This document shows, in pieces, positions 23,427 through 32,760 of a DNA stretch of 58,632 nucleotides (positions are counted from its first letter, which is position 1; each line of letters starts with the position of its first letter). A model generated the notes under the pieces. That model saw only the letters and a program-made list of their open reading frames with translations, was not told where the DNA came from and did no database searches. This stretch comes from GCA-2746795 sp964643965. Lineage in GTDB: Bacteria; Chloroflexota; Anaerolineae; Promineifilales; Promineifilaceae. Location of the stretch: contig CAZXVH010000019.1 in the NCBI GenBank assembly GCA_964643965.1, positions 1 through 58,632 of the forward strand, written 5' to 3'. The translations under genes and the position numbers were made by a program.

Positions 23427-25961
23427 ATGCTCATACCCATTTCCTGGCTTAAAGATTACGTAGACATCACCATGTCGGCTCAAGAACTGGCCGACATGCT
23501 CACCATCGCTGGACTAGAAGTTGAAAGCATCGACTACATCGGCATCCCCGGCGGCAATGACAAAAACCGGCTCGTCTGGGATCGTGACCGCATCCTGGTC
23601 GGCCACATCCTCAAAGTGGAGCCGCATCCCAACGCTGACAAACTCGTCTTAGCTACCGTTGAATACGGCGGCGACGAAACAGAGATCACCGTCACCGGCG
23701 CCCCCAACCTCTTCCCATACCTGGGACAAGGCGACATCAGCGCCCTCAACCTCTATTCCCCCTTCGCTATGGAAGGGGCGGAACTGTATGACGGCCACAA
23801 AGAAGGACAGGTCAAGGCCAAACTCAAAGGACGGCCGTTACGCGGCATCCACAATCGCTGCATGTTGTGTTCAGAAAAAGAGCTGGGTTTCAGCGACAAT
23901 CACGACGGCATCCTCATCATGGCTGGCGACTACACCCCCGGTACGCCCCTGCAAGATGTGCTGGGCGACGCCATCCTCAGCATCGACATCATCCCCAATA
24001 TCGCCCGCTGCGCCTCCATCCTCGGCGTCGCCCGTGAAGTGGCCGCCCTCACCGGCCAGCCTCTGCGTCCCCCCAGCTACGAAGTGGTCATGGACGGCCC
24101 GCCGGCCGCCGGTAAAGTAGTCATCACCAGCGAAGAACCGGAGATCAACCCGCGCTTCACCGCCCTCATCATCAGCGGCGTGGAGCAAAAAGCCAGCCCC
24201 GCCTGGATGCAGCACCGCCTGCGCCTGGCCGGCCAGCGCCCCCTCAACGTGGTGGTAGACATCTCCAACTACGTCATGCTGGAAATGGGCGAACCCAACC
24301 ACACCTTCGACTATGACTTCTTGCGCCAACGCGCCGACAGCTACAACGGCCCGGACGGCCCCATCCACCTCATCACCCGTCTGCCCCAACCCGGCGAAAC
24401 CGTGACCACATTAGACGGCGTCAAGCGGGAACTGCCCGAATCCACCATCCTGGTTACAGACCCGGCCGGCCCTTTGAGTTTGGGCGGCATCATGGGCGGG
24501 GAAGCCAGCGAAATTCAGCCCACCACCACCAACGTCTTGCTGGAAGCGGCCGCCTGGGATTTCATCAACATCCGCCGCAGCGCCACCCTCCTGAAAATCA
24601 ACAGCGAAGCCGGTTTCCGCTTCAGCCGCGGCGTCCATCCCAGCCAGGCCATCCTCGGCGCCAAACGGGCCGCGGAACTGCTGCGCACCCTGGCCGGCGG
24701 CGTTGTCTGGCAGGGCGTGATCGACTATTACCCCCATCCGCTCGTCGCCACACCCATCAGCCTGACCGCCGCCGAAGTCAAACGCATCGGCGGCATCGAG
24801 TTGACGAACGCGGAGATTACGCAGATGTTGACAGCGCTCGCCTTCACCGTCGAGGACAGGGGTGATTCCCTGCTCGTCACCAGCCCCGATTTTCGCCTGG
24901 ACATCAGCGGTGCACACGATTTGATAGAAGAAGTGCTGCGCATGTTTGGCTACGATAAACTGCCCTCTACAGAAATGGCTGATACTCTACCGCCGCAGCG
25001 CGACAATGTGGCCCTGGAGCAAGAAGAACGCCTCAAAGACCTTCTGGTGCAGCAAGGGCTGCAAGAGATCATCACCTATCGCCTCACCACGCCGGCCAAA
25101 GAAGCGCGGCTGCTCGTGGGCGAACAAAACATCGACCCGGATGATCGCCCCTATGTCACCCTGGCAAATCCCATCACCGTAGACCGTGTGACCATGCGCC
25201 ATAGTCTGCTCGCTTCCATGCTGGAAATCATGGCGGAAAACAGCCGCTTCCAGGAATATATTGCCTTATTTGAAGTGGGTAAAATTTACCTGGCGGCCGA
25301 AGAAGGTGTGCTGCCGGACGAGTTAAACCGCCTGTCTCTGGCGCTCACTGGCCCCCGCCAACGCCCCCATTGGCAAAACAAAGATGACGAGGCCAGCCAA
25401 GATTTCTTTGATCTCAAAGGGATTTTAGAAACGGTCATGGCGGCGCTGCACATTGAAACGTTCCAGGTGGAAGCGGCCAGCCATCCCACTTTCCGCCCGG
25501 GACGCACAGCCCGCCTCTGCCTGGGCGAGCAGCAGCTTGGCTTTATGGGTGAACTGCACCCCACCGTCAGAGAGGCGTTTGATATTCGCGGCAGCCGGCC
25601 GGTGCTGGCCGCCGAATTGGACCTGGATATCTTGCTCACCCACATCCCAGACAGCCATTATGTACAGCCAGTGGCAAACTTCCCGGCCGTGCATGAGGAT
25701 TTGGCGCTGGTGGTGGACAGGGATATACCGGCGGAACGGGTAACGGCCGTTTTGCGCCAGGCCGGTGGTTTCTTACTCAAAGATGTCACCCTGTTTGATG
25801 TCTATGCCGGGCAGCAGATTGCTGCCACCCAAAAAAGCCTGGCCTACCATCTCACCTTCCAATCCCCGACTAAAACATTAACCGATAAAGATACGCAAAA
25901 ACTGCGCCAGCGCATCCTGAAACAGCTTGAAAATCAACTTGGCGCTCACCTTCGCGGTTAA
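23427..25961 (+). CDS. pheT: Phenylalanine--tRNA ligase beta subunit
   Basis: PheT binds and edits tRNA-Phe. The 844 residues match the long bacterial form. The N-terminal tRNA-binding OB domain shows VGHILKVEPHPNADKL (about residues 55-70). The B3/B4 editing domain contains LNVVVDISNYVMLEMGEPNH (about 274) and FDYDF. The B5 domain follows (near 440-515, ending in DLIEEVLRMFGYDKLP), then the inactive synthetase-like domain, and the C-terminal ferredoxin-fold anticodon-binding domain (FPAVHEDLALVVDRDIPAE, about 752). It has AGGATAT upstream of the ATG. It is separated from pheS by one glycosyltransferase gene, and a hairpin follows. Confidence 0.96.
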   Translation: MLIPISWLKDYVDITMSAQELADMLTIAGLEVESIDYIGIPGGNDKNRLVWDRDRILVGHILKVEPHPNADKLVLATVEYGGDETEITVTGAPNLFPYLGQGDISALNLYSPFAMEGAELYDGHKEGQVKAKLKGRPLRGIHNRCMLCSEKELGFSDNHDGILIMAGDYTPGTPLQDVLGDAILSIDIIPNIARCASILGVAREVAALTGQPLRPPSYEVVMDGPPAAGKVVITSEEPEINPRFTALIISGVEQKASPAWMQHRLRLAGQRPLNVVVDISNYVMLEMGEPNHTFDYDFLRQRADSYNGPDGPIHLITRLPQPGETVTTLDGVKRELPESTILVTDPAGPLSLGGIMGGEASEIQPTTTNVLLEAAAWDFINIRRSATLLKINSEAGFRFSRGVHPSQAILGAKRAAELLRTLAGGVVWQGVIDYYPHPLVATPISLTAAEVKRIGGIELTNAEITQMLTALAFTVEDRGDSLLVTSPDFRLDISGAHDLIEEVLRMFGYDKLPSTEMADTLPPQRDNVALEQEERLKDLLVQQGLQEIITYRLTTPAKEARLLVGEQNIDPDDRPYVTLANPITVDRVTMRHSLLASMLEIMAENSRFQEYIALFEVGKIYLAAEEGVLPDELNRLSLALTGPRQRPHWQNKDDEASQDFFDLKGILETVMAALHIETFQVEAASHPTFRPGRTARLCLGEQQLGFMGELHPTVREAFDIRGSRPVLAAELDLDILLTHIPDSHYVQPVANFPAVHEDLALVVDRDIPAERVTAVLRQAGGFLLKDVTLFDVYAGQQIAATQKSLAYHLTFQSPTKTLTDKDTQKLRQRILKQLENQLGAHLRG

Positions 25962-25972
25962 ATAATTTGATC

Positions 25973-25999
25973 AGAGTGGGGCAATTCCTGCCCCACTCT
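25973..25999 (+). terminator. Hairpin after pheT
   Basis: A perfect 11-bp GC-rich stem (AGAGTGGGGCA with TGCCCCACTCT) with a 5-base loop lies 11 bases after the pheT stop. The following sequence is pyrimidine-rich but not a pure T-run. Confidence 0.65.
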
Positions 26000-26052
26000 C
26001 CCTCTGTTCTCCCCCTCCATTAGTCAAAACAAGCAACAGACCTGCTAAATTA

Positions 26053-26092
26053 TTGACATCAATTTACAACCATGATATAGTTGATATGTCAA
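26053..26092 (+). promoter_or_regulatory. Consensus promoter and MarR-type operator
   Basis: TTGACA (26053-26058) and TATAGT (26076-26081) are separated by exactly 17 bases, a near-perfect sigma-70 promoter. The palindrome TTGATATGTCAA (26081-26092) overlaps the end of the -10 box. Such TTG-N6-CAA palindromes are typical MarR sites, so the regulator at 26136 probably represses itself. Confidence 0.7.
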
Positions 26093-26135
26093 CAGTTGAG
26101 TGTGCAACTAAATTTTTAGAAGCGGCAATAGAGCT

Positions 26136-26597
26136 ATGTCAGACACAAGCCATATCTACAATTTACTTAAAGAAATATTCTTTCTGGTTGATGATGGCGA
26201 CCGCCGCTTATTTAGCCAATACAACTTGAGTGTGCCCCGCTTCTACATCCTCTGGCATCTGGGCAATGAACCCGGCATTTCCTCGCGCCGCTTAAGCGAA
26301 CTCATGATCTGCGACAAAAGCAATATCACCCGGCTCTCCAAAGGGCTAGAAGCAGACGGCCTCGTCGTGCGCCAACCCCATGAATCAGATGGGCGAGCAT
26401 TGCGCTTATACCTCACAGAAGAAGGGGAACGCATCCGTAACGCTGCACTTGACTCACATTCTGCTTATAATGAACAACGTTTTGTTTGCTATAATGAGCA
26501 GCAAGGCGATGCTGACGCGCTACAAGCGTATCTAGAACAGTTAAAAGATAGACTGTTTTCTGAATTATATGTCGAAGGCGCTATGGAAATGGGTTAA
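26136..26597 (+). CDS. MarR-family transcriptional regulator
   Basis: The 153-residue protein has the winged-helix layout of MarR: FSQYNLSVPRFYILWHLG (about residues 27-44), the recognition region SSRRLSELMICDKSNITRL (about 50-68), and the wing LVVRQPHESDGRALRLYLTEEGE (within about 75-98). It acts as a dimer that releases DNA on ligand binding. A palindrome overlapping its own promoter suggests autorepression. It lies 145 bases upstream of the maltodextrin-type binding protein gene on the same strand and is the only regulator near that operon, so it may control it; that is inference. Confidence 0.88.
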   Translation: MSDTSHIYNLLKEIFFLVDDGDRRLFSQYNLSVPRFYILWHLGNEPGISSRRLSELMICDKSNITRLSKGLEADGLVVRQPHESDGRALRLYLTEEGERIRNAALDSHSAYNEQRFVCYNEQQGDADALQAYLEQLKDRLFSELYVEGAMEMG

Positions 26598-26742
26598 CCA
26601 ATCGCATCAACAACAACGCCAAGCAAAGCAGCGCTTAACACCTTTATTAAGGGAGGTGATGCTAACAGACAAAATACATGAGTTTCCAAATTCGTCGATT
26701 TGAAAAACAAAATTTCCATATCAAATGGAGGAGAATTTTAAA

Positions 26743-28152
26743 ATGAACAAAAAATGGTACATGTTAGTGATGGTATTAGTTTTAGCTGCGCTGGCGCTCG
26801 TCGCTTGCGGTGGCAGCCCAGAAGATGTGGCCCAACAAGCCGAACAAGCAGCGCAAGAAGCGGCAACGGCCGTTGAAGAAGCCGTTCCTGGCGCTGCCGA
26901 AACTGCGGCTGCGGTAGCCGCCGCAGCAGAAGCAGCTGTAGAAGAAGCAGTGGAAGAAGTGGCCCCCACCGCCGAAGCCGCAGCTGAAGAAGTAATGGCC
27001 GATGAAGTCACCATCAGCTTATGGCATGGTTGGACAGGCGCCTACTACGAAGCGATTGAAGAAGTTTTCGCTGAATATGAAGAGGCTCATCCTGGCGTTA
27101 AAATTGAACTGATCAACCAGGAAAACTTGTCTGACGCCATGGCTGTGGCCGTGCCAGCTGGTGAAGGCCCCGACATTCTGGCTTGGGTGCAAGACCAGGT
27201 GGGTCGTAATGCGTTGGTAGGCAACATCGTCCCCGTAACCGAATACTTCGACGCCGATTACCTGGCTGAAAACTTCGAGCCGGCCGCGGTGGATGCCATG
27301 ATCTGGCAAGATGATGTCTGGGGTATCCCGGAAGCCCAAGAAGGCATCGCCATCGTTTACAACAAAGAACTGATCAGCGAAGACATGATCCCCACGGATC
27401 CCACTGACTTTGACACGCTGTTAGCCAATGCCCAAACATTCCGCGAAGACAACCCAGGCAAATTCTTCCTGTGCAACCAGGGTTTAGGCGTCACTTCTGA
27501 AGATGCTTTCCATGTGGCCCCCATTTACTTTGGTTTTGGCGGCGATGATGAGGTTGGTTTTGTGGATGATGAAGGTAATGTCTTCATCGACACCCCAGAA
27601 CGCCTGGCGGCGGCTGAATGGATGCTACAGTTCAAAACAGTCGCTCCCGAAGAAACCAGCCATGAGATTTGCCAGGCCGGTATCACCGATGGCACCTACG
27701 CCGCCTGGTGGACAGGCCCCTGGGCTATCGCCAGTTTGGAAGAAGCGGGTATCGACTACGGTATCGCCCCCTTTGGCAAACCGTTTGTGGGCGTGAAACT
27801 GCTCATGATGGGCGCCAATGCTGTGGATCGTGGTCATGAAGCAGCTGTGGCCGATATTATGGAATATTGGGGCAGCGAAGCGGTGCAAACCAAATTGGCT
27901 TTGGTGAATGGCACAGTGCCCGCCAACAGCGCCGCCTTGAACAGCGCTGAGGTGCAAGCTGTTTATGGCTCTGCTGCCTTTGGCGCTTCGTTAGGCAATG
28001 GGGTAGCCATGCCTAACACTCCGTTTATTGATGCCCAATGGCAGCCCGTTGGCTCCGCTACCGCCGCCATCTACAGTGGCGCTCAGGACCCGGCCGAAGC
28101 TCTGGCCGCTGCCCAAGCTGCCGCCGAGCAAACCATTGCTGACATGCAGTAA
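26743..28152 (+). CDS. Sugar ABC transporter substrate-binding lipoprotein (maltodextrin type)
   Basis: This 469-residue protein is an extracellular binding protein for a family 1 carbohydrate importer. The start at 26743 has GGAGGAGA upstream. A lipoprotein signal peptide ends in the lipobox LVAC (about residue 21-22). Next comes a 70-residue low-complexity Ala/Glu/Val stretch that should form a rigid helical stalk. The binding domain begins at VTISLWHGWTGAYYEAIEEV (about 86) and shows NQENLSDAMAVAVPAGEGPDI and later AAWWTGPWAIASLEEAGIDYG, typical of MalE/GanX proteins. It is followed by a strong terminator and then malF and malG homologues. The context with a GH13 enzyme suggests maltodextrins. 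Confidence 0.9.
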   Translation: MNKKWYMLVMVLVLAALALVACGGSPEDVAQQAEQAAQEAATAVEEAVPGAAETAAAVAAAAEAAVEEAVEEVAPTAEAAAEEVMADEVTISLWHGWTGAYYEAIEEVFAEYEEAHPGVKIELINQENLSDAMAVAVPAGEGPDILAWVQDQVGRNALVGNIVPVTEYFDADYLAENFEPAAVDAMIWQDDVWGIPEAQEGIAIVYNKELISEDMIPTDPTDFDTLLANAQTFREDNPGKFFLCNQGLGVTSEDAFHVAPIYFGFGGDDEVGFVDDEGNVFIDTPERLAAAEWMLQFKTVAPEETSHEICQAGITDGTYAAWWTGPWAIASLEEAGIDYGIAPFGKPFVGVKLLMMGANAVDRGHEAAVADIMEYWGSEAVQTKLALVNGTVPANSAALNSAEVQAVYGSAAFGASLGNGVAMPNTPFIDAQWQPVGSATAAIYSGAQDPAEALAAAQAAAEQTIADMQ

Positions 28153-28167
28153 CGTTTAGATGATTAA

Positions 28168-28209
28168 AAGAGGGAGATAGTTTACAATACTGTCTCCCTC
28201 TTTTTTTTA
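28168..28209 (+). terminator. Terminator between binding protein and permease genes
   Basis: A 14-bp stem (28168-28181 with 28189-28202, one G-U pair) with a 7-base loop is followed by eight Ts. It is partial by position: it would cut expression of the permeases relative to the binding protein. Confidence 0.85.
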
Positions 28210-28286
28210 TCTTGGGAATGCACGTGAGGTAACGGCCGTTTCCACCCCCAGTAGAACGTCCCGTTTCTCGCCAAAGGGAGGATAAA

Positions 28287-29561
28287 GTGGCAGTTAGTTT
28301 TAGAGGTCCCCGTAAATTTTTCACCATTCTACTTTTTATGGCGCCCACCTTGATCGCACTCCTGATCCTGAGCGTCTACCCCATCACCTACAATGTCTAC
28401 ATGTCCACACAAAACAAAAACACCTTTCGTCCCCGGGCAAATTGTAATGGCGAGGAGGTAAACGGCGTCGTTCCATCTCAGCTAGAAAACACCCTCGTCA
28501 ACATCATGGAGCCTACTTGTTGGAATATATTTCAGCAAACTTCAGTCCAGGGGCGTGGCGGCTTTTATGGACTCAGCGATCCGGCATGGACGAACTACTC
28601 GCGTTTGTATGGCGACTTATTCACCACCGAATCCTTAAAATCGGCCCTGGTGATCCTGTTGATTTTTGCGCCTCTTCTCGTTGTTTCCACGGCGCAAAAA
28701 CGGGTTAATCGCTCCTTAAGCCCCCCGCATACATGGTGGTGGTGGCTGGTGGCCATTGGCGTTATTTACGTGCTGTGGCAACTATTCAACGGTGCGGATT
28801 ATTTTAGCCAACTCATGACCACCGGCGATTTCTTTATCGTCACCTTCCGTACCATCATTTATGTGATAGCCTGTATTCCCCTTTTTTTTGGCGTGGGGTT
28901 GCTCTATGCCCTTATTTTGAACAATCCAGATATCAAAGGGTTGTCTATCTGGCGCGTACTGCTCATTTTGCCCTGGGCGGTACAAAGCTATATCGCCGCC
29001 CTGGTTTGGCAGTTCTTTTTCCGCGGCGAAGTGGGTACCATCAACCAGCTCTTAAATCTATTGAATTTTTGCAAAATTGGCGTTTCTTGTCCTACCTGGT
29101 TGGGCGATCCCAGCAAACCATACCTGGCATTTTTTGCGGTGGTGATCATCAACTTGTGGATGAGTTATCCCTTTTTCACCGTCATCATCCTGGGGGCGCT
29201 GCAATCGGTTCCGTCAGACCAGTATGAAGCGGCCGATGTGGATGGCGCCACCTGGTGGGATAAACTGAGCATGATCACGCTGCCCCTGATTCGACCGGCC
29301 GTCTTACCGGCGGTGGTCTTAAGCTCCATCACCACCTTCCAGATGTTTAACACGGTGTGGCTGGTGACGCGCGGCGGCCCCTCCTCCGGGGCGGGCGTAC
29401 CCGGTTATACCGAGTTCGTGATGTTATATGCATACCGTCTGTTCCAAAGCCAAAACGCTGGTATTATGGGGGCGTTTGCGGTGATTGTGTTTATTATGCT
29501 CTTCATCGCCACCCTGTTTAGCCTGCGCTACACGCGGATCACTAAAGGAGCGTACGAATAA
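28287..29561 (+). CDS. Sugar ABC transporter permease (MalF-like)
   Basis: This 424-residue integral membrane protein is the first permease of the carbohydrate importer. It uses a GTG start with GGGAGGA upstream. After the first helix (about residues 13-33) there is a large extracytoplasmic region containing cysteines (about 55-85), then further helices. The EAA loop that docks to the ATPase is YEAADVDGATWWDKLSMITL (about 313-332). Its stop overlaps the start of the next permease by one base. A terminator lies between it and the binding protein gene. No ATPase gene is in the operon, so a shared MsmX/MalK-type subunit from elsewhere is needed. Confidence 0.9.
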   Translation: MAVSFRGPRKFFTILLFMAPTLIALLILSVYPITYNVYMSTQNKNTFRPRANCNGEEVNGVVPSQLENTLVNIMEPTCWNIFQQTSVQGRGGFYGLSDPAWTNYSRLYGDLFTTESLKSALVILLIFAPLLVVSTAQKRVNRSLSPPHTWWWWLVAIGVIYVLWQLFNGADYFSQLMTTGDFFIVTFRTIIYVIACIPLFFGVGLLYALILNNPDIKGLSIWRVLLILPWAVQSYIAALVWQFFFRGEVGTINQLLNLLNFCKIGVSCPTWLGDPSKPYLAFFAVVIINLWMSYPFFTVIILGALQSVPSDQYEAADVDGATWWDKLSMITLPLIRPAVLPAVVLSSITTFQMFNTVWLVTRGGPSSGAGVPGYTEFVMLYAYRLFQSQNAGIMGAFAVIVFIMLFIATLFSLRYTRITKGAYE

Positions 29562-30427
29562 TGAGAAAGACAAAACCGGCCGTTCTGGCGCTGTTCTACG
29601 TTATTCTGATCATTGGGGTTATCTTTTCGGTTTATCCAGTATATTTCATGTTCCTGGCTTCCGTGCGCCCGGGGCAAAGCCTCTATTCGCTTGACCCGTT
29701 GGGCATGATCTGGCCCACCACCTTTACCCTGAAAAATTATCAGCTCATGTTATTTGGCAAGCCGGTTCCTGGGGCCACCGAAGGTATTTTCTGGACCTGG
29801 TTGTGGAACAGTTTAAAGGTGGCCGGGTTGACGGCTATTGCCACCCTGCTCATAGCCACATCAGCCGCGTTTGCCGTCTCTCGCTTTCGTTTTCGCGGAC
29901 GGGAAGGCTCACTCATTTTCTTCCTGGCGCTGCAAGCTTTTCCCGGCATTCTTTCGCTGCTGGCGATTGCGCAGCTGCTGACAGCGATGGGGCTGTATGG
30001 CACACATCTGGGCTTGATTATTGCGTATGCCGGCGGGGCGCTGGTGTTTAATATCTGGAATCTCAAGGGGTATTTTGACACCATCCCCTATGAACTGGAG
30101 GAGGCGGCCATGATTGATGGCGCCGGCCCCATTCAAAGTTTCATTCGCATTATCATCCCCCTGGCCACGCCTGCTTTGGCGGTGACGGCCTGGTTTGGCT
30201 TCCTGGCCGGGTTTAGCGAATTCGTTTTGGCCAGCATTTTGTTGGCCGGTAAACCGATGCAGGAGACGCTGCCGGTGGCGCTGTATAAAATGACGGCGAA
30301 TGTGGGTGTACCCTGGGGCCTTTTTGCCGCCGGCGCTATGTTGGTGACGGTGCCGTTGTTGATTATTTTCTACATGACCCAACGCTACCTGGTGGGCGGC
30401 CTGACGCTGGGCGGCGTCAAGGGCTAG
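29561..30427 (+). CDS. Sugar ABC transporter permease (MalG-like)
   Basis: The 288-residue protein is the second permease, with six predicted membrane helices (the first at about residues 8-31). The EAA loop reads YELEEAAMIDGAGPIQSFI (about 178-196), and the C-terminal end YMTQRYLVGGLTLGGVKG is a MalG signature. It overlaps the upstream permease gene by one base (TAATG), so the two are co-translated. It partners the MalF-like protein in forming the channel. Confidence 0.92.
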   Translation: MRKTKPAVLALFYVILIIGVIFSVYPVYFMFLASVRPGQSLYSLDPLGMIWPTTFTLKNYQLMLFGKPVPGATEGIFWTWLWNSLKVAGLTAIATLLIATSAAFAVSRFRFRGREGSLIFFLALQAFPGILSLLAIAQLLTAMGLYGTHLGLIIAYAGGALVFNIWNLKGYFDTIPYELEEAAMIDGAGPIQSFIRIIIPLATPALAVTAWFGFLAGFSEFVLASILLAGKPMQETLPVALYKMTANVGVPWGLFAAGAMLVTVPLLIIFYMTQRYLVGGLTLGGVKG

Positions 30428-30458
30428 TTAATCATTAATTTGTTGCCACTGTACAGCC

Positions 30459-30530
30459 CGGTTCCCTGAGCCTGTCGAGGGAACCAGGCTTTGACAACTG
30501 GTCCTGGAGCTTGCCGAAAGGCTCAGCCTT
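30459..30530. repeat. Dispersed palindromic repeat (TCGACAAGCTCAGG type)
   Basis: GGTTCCCT and AGGGAACC (arms at about 30460-30485) flank CCTGAGCCTGTCGAGG. A second diverged copy follows near 30505-30528 (GGAGCTTGCCGAAAGGCTCAG). The core matches, with two differences, the sequence inside the FAD oxidoreductase gene at 57872-57890. This repeat type is widespread in bacterial genomes. Confidence 0.6.
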
Positions 30531-30574
30531 CGTCTGGCTGTATGGTTACAATTTGTTTGCAATTACGTGAGCAT

Positions 30575-30600
30575 GAGAAAGGCTCCTCAGAGCCTTTCTC
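30575..30600 (+). terminator. Hairpin just upstream of the GH13 gene
   Basis: A perfect 11-bp stem (GAGAAAGGCTC with GAGCCTTTCTC) closes a 4-base loop 20 bases before the GH13 start codon. It has no T-run. It may be the end of the permease transcript or a structure affecting GH13 translation, since no good ribosome binding site is seen. Confidence 0.5.
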
Positions 30601-30619
30601 TTCGTGAGTAGAACGATCT

Positions 30620-32338
30620 ATGAATGAATCGATTTTTGGCTTGTTTTTTACGGATGAACGCCGCGCCCGGTATATCAAGGAGTTACGCAGCGGCGTGAAG
30701 CATTTGAACCAGCTACAGCCCTATGCGCCGGGGCCTGAAGATGCGCCGCGGCTGACGGTGACGGTGGAATCTGAGAAGCGGATTGAGCGGGTGGAATGTG
30801 TGCTGAGTGAACCAGCAACGGCCGTTTTCCCCCTCTCCCCCTATCACATTGACTGGGATCTACTCAACTGGTCTTACCGCCAGACGTGGCAGTGTACCTT
30901 GCCGCCTCAGCCAACAGGGACGCTGGTGCGTTACCAGATTTGGGCCTACCCGGCGGATGGCTCTGAACCGCTGCCCGCTGCTGACGGCCCCACGTTTTCC
31001 TATCTGGTCGATGCCACACCACTGCCGGGTTGGGCCAGAGAGGCGCGTATTTACCAGGTTTTTCCTGATAGATTTTCACCGGGAAACGGCCGTTCCTGGA
31101 ACGAAGTCTCCGGATTAAATGACATCTACGGCGGTACCCTGCGCGGCGTCATCGACAACCTCGACGCCATCGCCGACATGGGCTTCAACTGCCTCTGGCT
31201 CAACCCCTTTTTCCCCGATAAAACCCATCATGGCTATCATGCCACCGATCATTTCAGCGTCAACCCCCGCCTGGGAACTCTGGATGAGATGAAAGAGTTG
31301 GTCGAGAAGGGACACGCCAAAGGCATCCGCTTTTTGCTGGACTTTGTGGGCAACCACATCGGCAGCGACCACCCCTATTTCCAGGATGCCCTGGCGCGTG
31401 AAGACAGTCCCTACCACCATTGGTTCTACTGGCAAGAATGGCCGCACCAGTACACGGCCTATTTTCATGTGCCAGACTTGCCTGAACTCAACACCGAAAA
31501 TCCCGCCGTGCGCCAATACCTGTTTGACAGCGTACTTTACTGGTTGGACGAAATCGGCTTTGATGGCTTACGCATGGACTATGTACTCGGCCCTTCACAT
31601 GATTTTTGGACGGAACTGCGCCGGGTTGTGCGCCAGGCGAAAGCGGACGCCTGGATGTTTGGAGAGGCCACCCATACGCCCGATTGGTTGGTGACGTATA
31701 ACGGCCGTTTCGACGCCTGCCTGGATTTTCTGCTCACCCAACACCTGCGCGATACCTTCGCCTTCAACACCCTGGACGTGGCCGCCTTCGACAACTTCCT
31801 CCATCTCCATGAAATCTTCTTTGGCCCAGACGCCGCCCTGCCCAGCTTCCTGGACAACCATGACATGGATCGCTTTCTGCTCATCGCCGGCAACGACAAA
31901 CGCAAGCTCAAGCTGGCCGCCTTGTGCCAATTCACCCTGGCCGGCCCGCCCATCGTCTACAACGGCACAGAAGTGGGCGTCCAGCAAAATATGCTCATCC
32001 ACCAGCCAGGCAGCCAGGGCATGGCAGAGTGCCGTCAACCAATGCCCTGGGGCGACGAACAAGACGCAGACCTGCGTGATTATTTCCGCCGCCTGCTCCA
32101 CCTGCGCCGCGACCATCCCGTCCTCTGGCAGGGAGGGCGGCAAACGGTGCATGTCGATGCCGCCGCAGGAACCTACGCCTACACCGTCAGCGACGGCCGG
32201 GAATCGATTCTGGTGATCTTCAACCTCAGCGATCAGGCGCGTAAATTTACCATCCACTTCCCGGACAGCGAACAAGGTGAGACGGTGGAATTGGCCCCCT
32301 GGTGTGGCGATTTTCAAATCAGGCAGATAAACAGATGA
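30620..32338 (+). CDS. GH13 neopullulanase/cyclomaltodextrinase-like glucosidase
   Basis: The 572-residue enzyme hydrolyses alpha-glucans and has no signal peptide, so it works on imported maltodextrins. An N-terminal beta domain (about residues 1-130, CBM34-like) precedes the catalytic barrel. GH13 regions are visible: LDFVGNHIGSDHPYF (region I), DGLRMDYVLG with the nucleophile aspartate (about 319), WMFGEATHTPDW with the acid/base glutamate (about 347), and FLDNHDMDRFL with the third aspartate (about 414). The C-terminal beta domain ends near DFQIRQINR. The stop overlaps the yjbQ start (ATGA). Its position behind malEFG homologues supports a maltodextrin pathway. Confidence 0.92.
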   Translation: MNESIFGLFFTDERRARYIKELRSGVKHLNQLQPYAPGPEDAPRLTVTVESEKRIERVECVLSEPATAVFPLSPYHIDWDLLNWSYRQTWQCTLPPQPTGTLVRYQIWAYPADGSEPLPAADGPTFSYLVDATPLPGWAREARIYQVFPDRFSPGNGRSWNEVSGLNDIYGGTLRGVIDNLDAIADMGFNCLWLNPFFPDKTHHGYHATDHFSVNPRLGTLDEMKELVEKGHAKGIRFLLDFVGNHIGSDHPYFQDALAREDSPYHHWFYWQEWPHQYTAYFHVPDLPELNTENPAVRQYLFDSVLYWLDEIGFDGLRMDYVLGPSHDFWTELRRVVRQAKADAWMFGEATHTPDWLVTYNGRFDACLDFLLTQHLRDTFAFNTLDVAAFDNFLHLHEIFFGPDAALPSFLDNHDMDRFLLIAGNDKRKLKLAALCQFTLAGPPIVYNGTEVGVQQNMLIHQPGSQGMAECRQPMPWGDEQDADLRDYFRRLLHLRRDHPVLWQGGRQTVHVDAAAGTYAYTVSDGRESILVIFNLSDQARKFTIHFPDSEQGETVELAPWCGDFQIRQINR

Positions 32339-32760
32339 ACTGGTTTCAAAAAACGGTTACGCTGCCCGCCAAACGACGCGGCTTTCATCTGGTCACCTCT
32401 GAAATTGTGGCGCAACTGCCGGAAATTGAGCAGTACCGGGTGGGCCTGGCGCATATCTTCATGCAACACACCTCAGCTTCATTGACGCTCAACGAAAATG
32501 CAGACCCCACCGTGCGCCAGGACTTTGAGAGCCATTTCAACATCATGGTTCCTGAAAACGCCCCTTACTACCGCCACACTTACGAAGGACCAGACGATAT
32601 GCCCGCCCACATTAAAGCGGCGCTGCTCGGCCACAGCCTCACCATCCCTATTTCAGAGGGTAGGCTGGCCTTAGGCACATGGCAGGGCATTTACCTGTGT
32701 GAGCATCGGGATCGGGCGCGAGGGCGGCGGCTGGTGGTGACGCTGACCGGCGCCAGTTAA
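32335..32760 (+). CDS. yjbQ: YjbQ/UPF0047 family protein
   Basis: The family is called 'secondary thiamine-phosphate synthase enzyme' because a member can complement thiE, although the real role is unclear. The 141-residue protein begins MNWFQKTVTLPAKRRGFHLV. Conserved features are FMQHTSASLTLNENADPTV (about residues 42-60), the HTYEGPDDMPAHIKAALLG segment (about 81-99) and GTWQGIYLCEHRDRARGRR near 117. The start overlaps the GH13 stop by four bases, so it is translationally coupled. Its stop abuts the stop of the convergent DUF2723 gene, leaving no spacer. Confidence 0.9.
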   Translation: MNWFQKTVTLPAKRRGFHLVTSEIVAQLPEIEQYRVGLAHIFMQHTSASLTLNENADPTVRQDFESHFNIMVPENAPYYRHTYEGPDDMPAHIKAALLGHSLTIPISEGRLALGTWQGIYLCEHRDRARGRRLVVTLTGAS

